Below, piece after piece: positions 46,120 through 54,711 of a stretch of 64,000 nt of DNA (position 1 is the stretch's first letter; every line of letters begins with the position of its first letter). The notes under the pieces are model-generated. The model was given only the letters and a program-made list of their open reading frames with translations, made no database searches and was not told where the DNA came from. This stretch comes from Bacteroidales bacterium (GTDB lineage: Bacteria > Bacteroidota > Bacteroidia > Bacteroidales > UBA932): positions 32,922-96,921 of the forward strand of contig JAFSOA010000009.1 of the NCBI GenBank assembly GCA_017447265.1, written 5' to 3'. The translations under genes and the position numbers were made by a program.

Positions 46120-46466
46120 GACGACTTCATGTACTTGTTCCACTGATCTTTCGTGAAAAAGCGCTGGAACGCTTCGTCGGTGGCCTGCATCCACTGGTCG
46201 GAGATGGCCTGGTACGTGTCCGCGTTGCTGGCGCCGGTCTTCCGGGCCTCTTCGAACGCTTCGTTCATCGCGTGGTAGTTGTACTGCAGGATCGAGTCGA
46301 CGAAGAACACCTGCACCTCGTCGAGCTTGAAGGTGCGGGTCAGGTTGTCGATCTGGTTGGCGATAATCTGGTCGATGTCGGGCTGCTGCGGCTCCTGGGC
46401 CCGGGCGGCAGGCACGCTCAGCAGCAGTGCGGCTGCCAGCAGCAGAATCTGAAACAAGCGGTTCAT
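46047..46466 (-). CDS. Small secreted protein of unknown function
   Basis: The 139-residue product has a signal peptide (LFQILLLAAALLLSVPAARAQ) and a helical mature part (QIIANQIDNLTRTFKLDEVQ), ending in a very basic tail (KEKQRREKRI). I recognise no family. The ATG at 46466 is supported by a TATCTTTG element ending 4 nt before it. The last 73 bp overlap the HAD gene on the other strand, so the tail and the HAD C-terminus constrain each other. Probably periplasmic. Confidence 0.75.
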   Translation of the reverse strand: MNRLFQILLLAAALLLSVPAARAQEPQQPDIDQIIANQIDNLTRTFKLDEVQVFFVDSILQYNYHAMNEAFEEARKTGASNADTYQAISDQWMQATDEAFQRFFTKDQWNKYMKSSYGKEKQRREKRISERNPASSLKQ

Positions 46467-46470
46467 TTGG

Positions 46471-46478
46471 CAAAGATA
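46471..46478 (-). promoter_or_regulatory. -7 element of the small secreted protein gene, leaderless type
   Basis: The minus strand reads TATCTTTG, 4 nt before the ATG at 46466. Confidence 0.6.
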
Positions 46479-46528
46479 CGCTATTTTTTTATCTTCGTGG
46501 AACAAATCAAGACCAAAATCCTACCAGA

Positions 46529-48187
46529 ATGAAACGAATTCTCGCCCTTGCCGCCTGCGTGCTGCTTTTCGCGCGCCCCGCGGCAGACGCCTGCACCAAT
46601 GTCATCGTGACCAAAGGGGCCTCCGCCGACGGTTCCTGCATGGTAACCTACGCCGCCGACTCCCACCAGCTTTACGGTGAGCTCTATTTCCGCCCCGCCG
46701 CCAACCATCCGCTCGGCGCCATGCTCGATATCTACGACTGGGACAGCGGCTACTACCGCGGCAAGATCGCCCAGGTGCCCCACACCTACCAGACGGTCGG
46801 CAACATGAACGAGCACCAGCTCATCATCATGGAGACCACCTTCGGCGGCCGGCCGAACCTGGAGAACAAGGACGGCATCATGGACTACGGCTCGCTGATC
46901 TACGTGACGCTGCAGCGCGCCCGCACCGCCCGCGAGGCCATCCGGGTCATGGACCAGCTGGTGCAGACCTATGGCTACTGCTCCGAGGGCGAGACCTTTT
47001 CGATCGCCGACAAGAATGAGTGCTGGATCTTCGAGATTGTGGGCAAGGGCGAGCAGAAAGGCGCTGTGTGGGTGGCCGTCCGCATTCCCGACGGCATGAT
47101 CTCCGCGCACGCCAACCAGAGCCGCATCCACCATTTTCCGCTCAACGATCCGGAGAACTGCCTCTATACCCCCGATGTGATCTCGTTTGCCCGCGAAAAG
47201 GGCTTCTTCACGGGCAGCGACGCCGAATTCAGCTTCTGCGACGCGTACTGCCCCGCCGACTGGAGCGGACTCCGCGGCTGCGAGGCCCGCGTGTGGTCGG
47301 CGTTCCGCCTGCTGGGCGGCGCCAACTTCGATGCCGACAAGTACCTGGACTTCGCCTGGGGTGAGAATCCGACCAACAAGATGCCGCTCTACATCCGTCC
47401 GGAAGGCAAGGTGAGCGTCAAGGCACTGGCCGACGTGATGCGCGACCACTACGAAGGCACGCCCTTCGATTTCAGCGAAGATGTGGGTGCCGGCGTGAGC
47501 CGCCTGCCTTACCGCTGGCGTCCCATGAGCTTCGAGCTCGACGGAAAAGAATATATGTTCGAACGTTCGATCGCCACGCAGCAGACCGGCTTCTGGTATC
47601 TGGGCCAGGCCCGGGGCTGGCTGCCCGACGTGGTGGGCGGCCTGCTGTGGTTCGGCGTGGACGATGCCGCCACCAGCGCCCTGACGCCCATCTATACCAA
47701 CATTACCGCGGTGCCCGAATGTTTCCGCGAGGGCAACGGCTCCATGCTCGAGTACAGTCCGACATCGGCTTTCTGGCTCTTCAACCGCGTGGCGCAGTAT
47801 GCCTATCTGTTCTACGACCGCGTGCAGCCGGAGGTCCGTGCCTGCATCGACCAGTATGAAAACGAGAATCTCGAACTCGTGAAAGTCTATGACGAGCGGG
47901 CGCTCCGGATGGTGCAGAACGGCAATGAAGCCCAGGCGAAGCGCATGCTCACGGAATGGTGCAGGCACCGTTCCCAGTATCTGTTCGACCAGTGGACTGG
48001 CCTGAGCAACTACCTGCTGGTGAAGTTCATGGACGGCAATGTGAAGCGCCAGAACGAAGACGGCTCCTTCCAGGACAACGGTTCAGGCAAGCCGATTCCG
48101 GCTTCGCCCCAGCACCCCAAGTTCCGGGAACGCTGGTTGCGCGGCGTGGTGAAGGACCACGGTGCCGTCATGGAAATCAAGAAATAA
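46529..48187 (+). CDS. C69 family dipeptidase
   Basis: The 552-residue protein has a signal peptide ending before Cys22 (ARPAADACTNVIVTKGAS). That cysteine is the N-terminal nucleophile of the C69 (PepD-like) Ntn hydrolases, exposed after processing. Further typical strings are MVTYAADSHQLYGELYF, YGYCSEGETFSIADKNECWIFEIVGKG and ANQSRIHHF. It should release dipeptides' amino acids in the periplasm. The ATG is chosen because it places the signal peptide directly before the cysteine. A TATCTTCG element (46490-46497) is a possible -7 site. It is one of four peptidase-family proteins in the window. Confidence 0.9.
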   Translation: MKRILALAACVLLFARPAADACTNVIVTKGASADGSCMVTYAADSHQLYGELYFRPAANHPLGAMLDIYDWDSGYYRGKIAQVPHTYQTVGNMNEHQLIIMETTFGGRPNLENKDGIMDYGSLIYVTLQRARTAREAIRVMDQLVQTYGYCSEGETFSIADKNECWIFEIVGKGEQKGAVWVAVRIPDGMISAHANQSRIHHFPLNDPENCLYTPDVISFAREKGFFTGSDAEFSFCDAYCPADWSGLRGCEARVWSAFRLLGGANFDADKYLDFAWGENPTNKMPLYIRPEGKVSVKALADVMRDHYEGTPFDFSEDVGAGVSRLPYRWRPMSFELDGKEYMFERSIATQQTGFWYLGQARGWLPDVVGGLLWFGVDDAATSALTPIYTNITAVPECFREGNGSMLEYSPTSAFWLFNRVAQYAYLFYDRVQPEVRACIDQYENENLELVKVYDERALRMVQNGNEAQAKRMLTEWCRHRSQYLFDQWTGLSNYLLVKFMDGNVKRQNEDGSFQDNGSGKPIPASPQHPKFRERWLRGVVKDHGAVMEIKK

Positions 48188-48190
48188 TCG

Positions 48191-48571
48191 TTATTCCGGG
48201 CTTGACCCGGAATCCCCCGCCTGGATGACCACGAGCTTCTTCTCGATGGCTTCCGACTTGAAATAGAGAATACCGGTCCGCTCCGCCTGGCCGGTATTTT
48301 GACGTACATAGATGGTGACGGTCGCGCTTTCTTCGAACCATTCGGGCCAGGACGTGATCCATTCGGAACCCTGTTCGGCCTCTGTCTTGGAGATGACGTT
48401 GGTCGTCAGGAAGATGTCGGCCGAATCGGCCATGGCGTTGAAGCGCAGGGTGTCGGGCGCGATGCTGAGATCGGGCAGGATGTATTTCTCGCAGCCCGTG
48501 AACTGTGCGGCGGCGGCCAGCACGAGCAGGATGGAAACGAGGATGGAAGGTATTTTGCGCACGATCATCAT
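48191..48571 (-). CDS. Small lipoprotein with BACON-like domain
   Basis: The 126-residue protein has a lipobox (VLAAAAQFTGC, Cys near residue 27) followed by one BACON-like beta-sandwich (SIAPDTLRFNAMADSADIFL, SEWITSWPEW, YFKSEAIEKKLVVIQAGD). BACON domains in Bacteroidota commonly bind carbohydrate or mucin, or act as spacers. The ATG at 48571 is the first of two adjacent methionines. Its C-terminal end is formed by a palindromic repeat, so the native tail may once have been different. It is divergent from the BACON/TonB operon, with which it shares domain type. Confidence 0.78.
   Translation of the reverse strand: MMIVRKIPSILVSILLVLAAAAQFTGCEKYILPDLSIAPDTLRFNAMADSADIFLTTNVISKTEAEQGSEWITSWPEWFEESATVTIYVRQNTGQAERTGILYFKSEAIEKKLVVIQAGDSGSSPE
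48193..48213. repeat. Short palindromic repeat overlapping a gene end
   Basis: ATTCCGG and CCGGAAT enclose GCTTGAC. On the minus strand it encodes the last residues (SGSSPE) and stop codon of the small BACON lipoprotein. It begins 6 nt after the C69 gene stop on the plus strand. Confidence 0.7.
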
Positions 48572-48604
48572 TGTTTGGGATGCGAAGGTATGAAAAAAAA
48601 ATGA

Positions 48605-48612
48605 TAATTTTG
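48605..48612 (+). promoter_or_regulatory. -7 element of the BACON/FISUMP operon, leaderless type
   Basis: TAATTTTG ends 4 nt before the ATG at 48617. It should drive the operon through the DUF6850 gene. Confidence 0.6.
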
Positions 48613-48616
48613 CGGT

Positions 48617-49237
48617 ATGAAACGTTATCTGCTCCTTGTCGTCCTCTGCCTGGCAGCCGTGTCCTGTGACCAGGACACCAATTTCTACATAACGCCCAAC
48701 CATACTTCGTTTGTGCTCGGGCCCAATGGCGGAAGCTTCGACGACGTACTCTTTACCAACGGCAGCTGGACCTGCACGGTATCCGACGACGCCGCAACGG
48801 TGACGCCGATGTCCGGTGACTACACCACGCCTTTCCGGGTGGTGGTGGGCACCAACAACGAGCGCTTTACCAAGTCCATCCGCATCAAGTTCACCTCGAC
48901 CCTCGGTGACCTTTCCCGTACCGCCAACGTGGTGGTCACGCAGGACTGTTTCCCTTTCATCTTCGCCGATGAGACCCTCAGGACCATCGGTCCCGAAGGC
49001 GGCCGGGTTTTCTTCACGGTCAATTCCAACGAGCCCTGGGTCATGCTGGAGCCGGATGGCAGCGTTCTTCCGGCCGGTTTCAGCGCAGAACCGCACAACG
49101 GCGGCCCCAACAACACGACGGTCACGCTCGACATCCCCGTCAACGATACGGGCGAGGAGCGGTGGCTCGAAGTCCTGCTTCGTCTGGAGAGCGACCCTGA
49201 AGTCTATGTGATCCTGACCGTCATCCAATCCTTTTGA
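48617..49237 (+). CDS. BACON-domain lipoprotein
   Basis: The 206-residue protein has a lipobox (LVVLCLAAVSC, Cys17). Two BACON-like segments follow: about 25-110 (TSFVLGPNGGSFDDVLFTNGSWTCTV, TANVVVTQD) and about 115-206 (LRTIGPEGGRVFFTVNSNEPWVML). The repeated 'G-PEGG-...-V-N-NEPW' pattern is typical. It starts the operon that continues with the BACON/FISUMP gene 17 bp later. A surface role in ligand binding is inferred from the TonB receptor in the same operon. Confidence 0.82.
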   Translation: MKRYLLLVVLCLAAVSCDQDTNFYITPNHTSFVLGPNGGSFDDVLFTNGSWTCTVSDDAATVTPMSGDYTTPFRVVVGTNNERFTKSIRIKFTSTLGDLSRTANVVVTQDCFPFIFADETLRTIGPEGGRVFFTVNSNEPWVMLEPDGSVLPAGFSAEPHNGGPNNTTVTLDIPVNDTGEERWLEVLLRLESDPEVYVILTVIQSF

Positions 49238-49254
49238 ATCGTAAAACCATGCAT

Positions 49255-50634
49255 ATGAAAAAGTTTTTTGCAATTTTGGCAGCAGGCCTTTTCCTTTTCG
49301 CGGCCTGCGAGCCCGCACCGGTTCTCTCGGTCAGTCCGAACCAGCTGGAATTCAGCGCTGAAGGCGGCAGCCAGTCCATTTCCGTCACCGCCAACAATGT
49401 ATGGGACGTCATCCCTGACAATAGCGGCATCATTACCGTTTCGCCCGCTTCCGGTACCGGAAACGGCTATTTTACCCTGACGGTCAAACCCAACACCACC
49501 GCTTCCATCCTGAGCGCCAGCGTCACCGTCGTCTGCACCAGCCGGGATGAAACGGCCCGTCAGACGGTCTCCATCAGCCAGCTCTGCCAGGCTGGCAGCA
49601 TCAGTCTCGAAAAACTCGAATGCGACCCGCCGCAGGCAGCGGACAAACATCTCTCCGCGGAAGGATGTGTCATGAAAATGACGCTCGTGGCCAACTCGGC
49701 CTGGACGATCCGCTGTGCAGCCTCCGACGTGACGCTCGATGCTACGGGCGGCAACGCCGGCACGACGGTCGTAACCGCCACCGTTCCCCCCTGCCCGGTC
49801 TTCGAAGGCCGTAAGATTGAATTCATGCTGTCTTGCCAGACTGCCATAGGCGGCGAAGATGCCACGCTCGGCTTCACCCAGGACGGCGGCATCGTTGTCT
49901 ATGGTGGTGAAACCTATCATGCCGTGAAGATGAAAGACGGTAAGTGGTGGATGAAGGAAAATCTGCGTTATGTCCCTGAAGGCATGACCCCGTCTTCCGA
50001 TCTCAACAATGTGACGGCCGGTGTTTACTATCCGCTGGTCATGAATGCCGACAACACCGGTCTCGCGTTCTCCACCGACGCCGCTGTCATCAAGGCCAAA
50101 GGCTATCTGTACCAGGCCGAGGTGGCCCTGGGCAAGAAGGTCGGTGACCTCACCACCGTGGAGGCGGCAGAGGCGTTGAACGGCACGCAGGGTATCTGCC
50201 CGAAAGGCTGGCACGTGCCCACGAGCGACGATATCATCAATCTGGTCGGCAAGGCAGTCTCGCCGCTGGCCACCAAGACGGACGCTCCCTATTACGACGG
50301 CAAGAACGGCTCCATCGTCATGCTCAACGAAGACGGCTTCAACATGGATGCTTTCGGCTCTGTCTCCATCCTGGACAACACCAAGACCGCCGGTACCTTC
50401 CTGGGCTGGGCCAAGGGCTATCCCGAGAAGATTTCTTCCGGTATGTTCTGCGGCTCCACCTACGCCGGTGTCACCTACAACACCAAGGATGACCCCGCTT
50501 CCGGCGTGAAGAACCTCCAGTTCTTCGGTTTCATGCCCATGACCAACAAGGCCACGGAGGCGGAGTACACCTGCAATGGCTCCAAGGTGAGCTATCGCAT
50601 TGCTGCCCCGCTGCGTTGCGTCAAAGACAACTAA
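49255..50634 (+). CDS. BACON plus FISUMP-domain lipoprotein
   Basis: The 459-residue protein has a lipobox (ILAAGLFLFAAC), then a BACON domain (LSVSPNQLEFSAEGGSQSISVTANNVWDV), then a second beta domain. A C-terminal FISUMP domain (about 215-459) contains YHAVKMKDGKWWMKENLRY and the diagnostic GICPKGWHVPTSDDI. FISUMP modules, first noted in Fibrobacter, occur on surface proteins of Bacteroidota; they resemble sulfatase-modifying-factor folds but lack a known catalytic role. I take the ATG at 49255; one at 49249 is also possible. The TonB receptor starts 4 bp after its stop. Confidence 0.85.
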   Translation: MKKFFAILAAGLFLFAACEPAPVLSVSPNQLEFSAEGGSQSISVTANNVWDVIPDNSGIITVSPASGTGNGYFTLTVKPNTTASILSASVTVVCTSRDETARQTVSISQLCQAGSISLEKLECDPPQAADKHLSAEGCVMKMTLVANSAWTIRCAASDVTLDATGGNAGTTVVTATVPPCPVFEGRKIEFMLSCQTAIGGEDATLGFTQDGGIVVYGGETYHAVKMKDGKWWMKENLRYVPEGMTPSSDLNNVTAGVYYPLVMNADNTGLAFSTDAAVIKAKGYLYQAEVALGKKVGDLTTVEAAEALNGTQGICPKGWHVPTSDDIINLVGKAVSPLATKTDAPYYDGKNGSIVMLNEDGFNMDAFGSVSILDNTKTAGTFLGWAKGYPEKISSGMFCGSTYAGVTYNTKDDPASGVKNLQFFGFMPMTNKATEAEYTCNGSKVSYRIAAPLRCVKDN

Positions 50635-50637
50635 GCC

Positions 50638-53505
50638 ATGCGCGGACACGTCCTGGCTGTCCGCTTCGTGATACTGCTTGCCACTTTGCTGGCAGGCAGT
50701 TTCACTTTTGCGCAGGAATCCGGCCGGGCGCGCTTCCAGGTTTCCGGCCGGGTGACCGAGCGCGGTTCCGGCGAACCCGTCGTCATGGCATCGGTCGTGA
50801 TCCAGGACCTGGGTCTCTGGGCTGTGACCGATGCGGAAGGCCGCTTTGCGCTGGCGGAGGTGGCGCCCGGCAGGCACCAGCTGGTCGTTTCGCTGCTGGG
50901 CTATGAGACCCGTACCCTGCCGATCGATGTCAAGGGCAACATCGCCAGGCTGGCGGTGGAGCTGTCTGTCTCCAGCCTGACCCTCGACGCCGTGGTGGTC
51001 ACCGCCAAAGAAGGCGGCGAGATGACCACATCTTCCAAGATTTCCAAACAGACGCTGGAGCACATCCAGCCTTCCAGCCTGCGCGACGTGATGCAGCTGT
51101 TGCCGGGCAGCGTCACGGAGAATCCCTCCCTGACGCAGGTCGGCACGCTCTCGATCCGCGACATCGGCACCAATTCGGCCAATGTGGCCGGCACGGCGCT
51201 CATCGTGGACGGCGCCTCCTTCTCGAACGACGCCAACCTGCAGATGCTCTCGACGGGCACGGGTATGGGCGCAGGCCAGGGCAACGTGGCCTCCACGGCC
51301 GGCGGCGGGGTGGATTCCCGGCAGATTTCGACCGACAACATCGAATCGGTGGAGGTGATCCGCGGCATCCCGTCGGTGGTCTACGGCGACCTGACTTCAG
51401 GGGCCGTGGTCGTGAAGACCAAGGCGGGCGTCACGCCGTGGGAAATACGGCTCAAGGCCGATCCGCAGCTCAAGCAGGTCTCTTTCGGCAAGGGCTTCCA
51501 GCTTGGGGAGAAGGGCGGCGTACTCAACTTCGACGCCGACTATGCCCATGCCGCCAGCGATGTCCGTACGCCCTCTTCGGCCTACAACCGTGTCAATTTC
51601 CAGGCCGGCTGGTCAGGCCAGGTCAAGGGCCGTTTTACCATCAACGCCAAGCTGCGCGGCAACTGGTCGAACGCGACCAATGCCAGTGATCCCGACCTGG
51701 CGCTCGACGAACTTTCGCAAGCGCGCGACCGGGGCCTGCGCCTGGGCGTGAACGGCCGCTGGGTGCTGAACAAGCCCTGGATCACCAATGTGGAATACCT
51801 GCTGTCCGGCAGCATCACCGACCAGTTCTCCCGGAGCCGGGTCTATCAAGGCTCTGCCGGCCGCACCCCGACGTCCACGGCCATGTACAATGGTGAAAAC
51901 GAAGCCTTTTTCACGCCGCCCCAGTATTATTCCGACGTGCAGGTGTTCGGCCGGCCGGTCGATGCCCAGGCCCGGCTGACCGCCCACCAGATAGGCCGCT
52001 ACGGCACCGTCACCAACAAGGTGCTCGCGGGCTTCGAGTGGAAGAGCCAGGGCAACATCGGCCGGGGCAAGGTCTTCGACCCGACGCTGCCGCCTTCGCC
52101 GGGCTCCGCATCCGCCTTTCGCGAGCGCTCGTACCGCGACATTCCCTTCCTGCATGCCCTGACGGGCTATGTGGAAGACAATCTCAAGCTCCCCCTGGGC
52201 GGCACGCTGCTGGAACTGCAGGCCGGCGTCCGCTTCAACACCATCCTGGCCTCGGGCGTCAACACCGGCGCTTTCTTCGGCATCGAGCCTCGCGTCAACG
52301 CGCGCTACGTGCTGGTCAAGCGGAATGAGGGACTGCGGGAACTCGTGCTGCGCGGCGGCTGGGGCCTGACCTCCAAGATGCCGTCGATGATCTACCTCTA
52401 TCCCGAGCCGGCCTACAAGGATATGGTTTCGTTCTACTACAACGATTTCGACGCACACGGCACGGGACTGGCCGTCGTGACCACCCAGCGTGCCGGGACG
52501 GACAATCCTTCGCTGAAGCCGCAGCGGAGCCGCAACATCGAAGCGGGCCTGGAATTCGACGCCGGGAAGTTCAGCGGTTCGCTGGTGGGCTTCCACGAGA
52601 AGATGCGCGACGGCTACGGCTTCATCACGGAATATGTGCCGATGGTCTACACGCGTTACGGCTACACCTGGAAAAACGGCGCGCCGTCGCAGGTCGTGCT
52701 GCCTTCCGGCGCCCGGCTCGACTGGCACATCGGCAGCGTGACGATGGACGGAAAGCCGCTGCCGTCCATCAGCGACACCACCTTCATGTCGCTGTCGCGC
52801 CCGGCCAATGACATCGCCACCGACAAGTGGGGCGTGGAATTCACGTTCGACGTGGCGCGGATGCCCGCCATCGGGACCTCCATCAATGTCAGTGGCGCCT
52901 GGATGCACATCGAAACCCGCAGCACCGCTTACACGCAGCGGCTCTATGCCGGCACCTCGAACGGGCGCAGCTATCCCTGGGTGGGCATCTACGGCGGTTC
53001 CTCCACCACCTCGAACGGATCGGCCAAAGACCGTTTCAGCAGCAACGTGCGCTTCATCACGCACATCCCGCAGCTGGCCATGGTGGTGACGCTCACCGCC
53101 CAGATGGTCTTTTTCGAGCGCTCGTGCAATCTCTGCACTTTCCAGGGCAGGGACATGGCCGTCTATGATCCGGAAGCCGGTACCTGGAAGGTCAGTCCGC
53201 TCTACATCATGGACCGGGCGGGCCGCACCCTGCCTTTCACCGAAGAAATGGCACAGGATCCGCAGTACCGCAACCTGATCCTGACCACCAATACCGACAC
53301 GTACTACGTCCGGCAGGGCTATCCGTTCTACGGGATGTTGAACCTGCGTCTTTCGAAGGAAGTCGGCCGCTGGGGCACCGTCTCGTTCTACGCCAACAAC
53401 TTCCTGAACCTGCGGGGCCGGGTCCGGAACACCGTCACGCATTATCCTTCCGACCGCAACACGCCGCTCTATTTCGGTGCGGAAGTCAAAATATCCATCC
53501 GCTAG
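50638..53505 (+). CDS. TonB-dependent receptor with carboxypeptidase-like N-terminal domain
   Basis: The 955-residue outer-membrane transporter has a signal peptide (FVILLATLLAGSFTFAQ). A carboxypeptidase-regulatory-like domain follows (about 37-120, VSGRVTERGSGEPVVMASVV), and then a plug (LRDVMQLLPGSVTENPSL, VEVIRGIPSVVYGDLTSGAVVV). The rest is a barrel ending in the expected aromatic/basic strand. There is no SusD gene beside it, so it is not a glycan SusC/SusD pair. The accompanying DUF4876 and DUF6850 genes form a recurrent trio in Bacteroidota whose ligand is not established; metal or peptide uptake are options. Confidence 0.92.
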   Translation: MRGHVLAVRFVILLATLLAGSFTFAQESGRARFQVSGRVTERGSGEPVVMASVVIQDLGLWAVTDAEGRFALAEVAPGRHQLVVSLLGYETRTLPIDVKGNIARLAVELSVSSLTLDAVVVTAKEGGEMTTSSKISKQTLEHIQPSSLRDVMQLLPGSVTENPSLTQVGTLSIRDIGTNSANVAGTALIVDGASFSNDANLQMLSTGTGMGAGQGNVASTAGGGVDSRQISTDNIESVEVIRGIPSVVYGDLTSGAVVVKTKAGVTPWEIRLKADPQLKQVSFGKGFQLGEKGGVLNFDADYAHAASDVRTPSSAYNRVNFQAGWSGQVKGRFTINAKLRGNWSNATNASDPDLALDELSQARDRGLRLGVNGRWVLNKPWITNVEYLLSGSITDQFSRSRVYQGSAGRTPTSTAMYNGENEAFFTPPQYYSDVQVFGRPVDAQARLTAHQIGRYGTVTNKVLAGFEWKSQGNIGRGKVFDPTLPPSPGSASAFRERSYRDIPFLHALTGYVEDNLKLPLGGTLLELQAGVRFNTILASGVNTGAFFGIEPRVNARYVLVKRNEGLRELVLRGGWGLTSKMPSMIYLYPEPAYKDMVSFYYNDFDAHGTGLAVVTTQRAGTDNPSLKPQRSRNIEAGLEFDAGKFSGSLVGFHEKMRDGYGFITEYVPMVYTRYGYTWKNGAPSQVVLPSGARLDWHIGSVTMDGKPLPSISDTTFMSLSRPANDIATDKWGVEFTFDVARMPAIGTSINVSGAWMHIETRSTAYTQRLYAGTSNGRSYPWVGIYGGSSTTSNGSAKDRFSSNVRFITHIPQLAMVVTLTAQMVFFERSCNLCTFQGRDMAVYDPEAGTWKVSPLYIMDRAGRTLPFTEEMAQDPQYRNLILTTNTDTYYVRQGYPFYGMLNLRLSKEVGRWGTVSFYANNFLNLRGRVRNTVTHYPSDRNTPLYFGAEVKISIR

Positions 53506-53508
53506 CCT

Positions 53509-54711
53509 ATGAAACGAATCGCACGGATATGCTTTTTCTTCCTCCTGCTGGCGGCCCCGGCCTGTTACCGCGAGATGCCTTCCGTGGCCTCGCTGGACGT
53601 GCAGCTGGTGCTGCGTCCCGACGAGCCGGTGGCCATCGACCTCACGCAGCTGGAAGTGCGCCTGCAGAACAAGAACGCCGCGTTCGGCTATGTCAAGCAT
53701 CCCGATGCGTCGGGCCGTGTGCATTTTGACGTGCAGCCCGGGAAATACGACGTGATGGCGGCGGGCTGGTTCTCGAGTACGCGCATCGCGGTCAACGGGG
53801 CCAGCGAGGAGTTCCTGCTCACGGGCACCGACCTGATCGATGCGACGGGGCAGGCGCGTGCACCCCTGCTGGAGATTCCGCTCAACGTGGTGGTCCCCAA
53901 TCCGGTCATGATCCGGGAGGCTTATTTCCACGGGTCTTCGACCCTGGAAGGAGCCAATTATACGAAAGATACGTATATCGAGATTTACAACAACGCGGGT
54001 CCGGGCGGCCAGACCGTCTGGCTCGACTCACTGTGCCTGGCGGCGGTCTATCCGTACAATTCCACGACGGGCAACAATGCCTGGGCGGGGCGCGACACGA
54101 TTCCGATCGCGCAGATGTTCTGGATGTTCCCGGGCGACGGGCACACGTATGCGCTCGCCCCGGGCGAGTCTGCGGTGGTAGCCTGCATCGCGGCGGTCGA
54201 CCACAGCGGGCGCGCGACGTCAGGCCTGGCGCTGAACCGGGCGCATTTCGGCTGCTGGTCGGAAACGCTCTCGCGGCACGAGATCGCGGCGGGCGTGGTG
54301 CCGATGGTTCTCTACATGACGGGGCAGGGCAATGCCTGGGCGCTCTCGATCCACAGTCCGGCCATCGTGGTGTTCAAGCCGTCGATGGGCGTGGCTGCCT
54401 GGCAGGCGCAGGCCTCTGTCTGGGAGTCGTATGAGCCGGGCAAGAGTTCGGGTACGCGGTACTGGCACATTGCGAAGGACTGGATCCTGGACGGGGTGGA
54501 GTGTGTCGATTCGCCGGCGGGCGCCATCAAGCGTTTGCCGGGCACGGTGGATGCGTCGTACGTGTGGATGCGTTCGGGGCACTATTCGGGAAAATGTGTG
54601 ACGCGCAGGCTCGATTTCCAGGATCAGGGAATCGAGGTGTTTATGGATACGAACAATTCGGATGCTGATTTCATCCCCGACAGCACGCCGCAACCGAGGT
54701 TAAAGCGATGA
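53509..54711 (+). CDS. DUF4876-type lipoprotein
   Basis: The 400-residue protein has a lipoprotein signal (CFFFLLLAAPAC). An N-terminal beta-sandwich (LDVQLVLRPDEPVAIDLTQLEVRLQN) is followed by a domain reading IREAYFHGSSTLEGANYTKDTYIEIYNNA, which recalls lamin-tail-like folds, and SSGTRYWHIAKDWILDGVECVDS. The pattern fits DUF4876, found next to TonB-dependent receptors. It lies 3 bp after the receptor and overlaps the DUF6850 gene by 4 bp. Probable surface-exposed accessory protein; ligand unknown. Confidence 0.83.
   Translation: MKRIARICFFFLLLAAPACYREMPSVASLDVQLVLRPDEPVAIDLTQLEVRLQNKNAAFGYVKHPDASGRVHFDVQPGKYDVMAAGWFSSTRIAVNGASEEFLLTGTDLIDATGQARAPLLEIPLNVVVPNPVMIREAYFHGSSTLEGANYTKDTYIEIYNNAGPGGQTVWLDSLCLAAVYPYNSTTGNNAWAGRDTIPIAQMFWMFPGDGHTYALAPGESAVVACIAAVDHSGRATSGLALNRAHFGCWSETLSRHEIAAGVVPMVLYMTGQGNAWALSIHSPAIVVFKPSMGVAAWQAQASVWESYEPGKSSGTRYWHIAKDWILDGVECVDSPAGAIKRLPGTVDASYVWMRSGHYSGKCVTRRLDFQDQGIEVFMDTNNSDADFIPDSTPQPRLKR

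Noticed and set aside
50638-53505. A SusC/SusD polysaccharide utilisation locus
   Set aside because: No SusD-like lipoprotein or glycoside hydrolase accompanies the receptor; its partners are DUF4876 and DUF6850 types.
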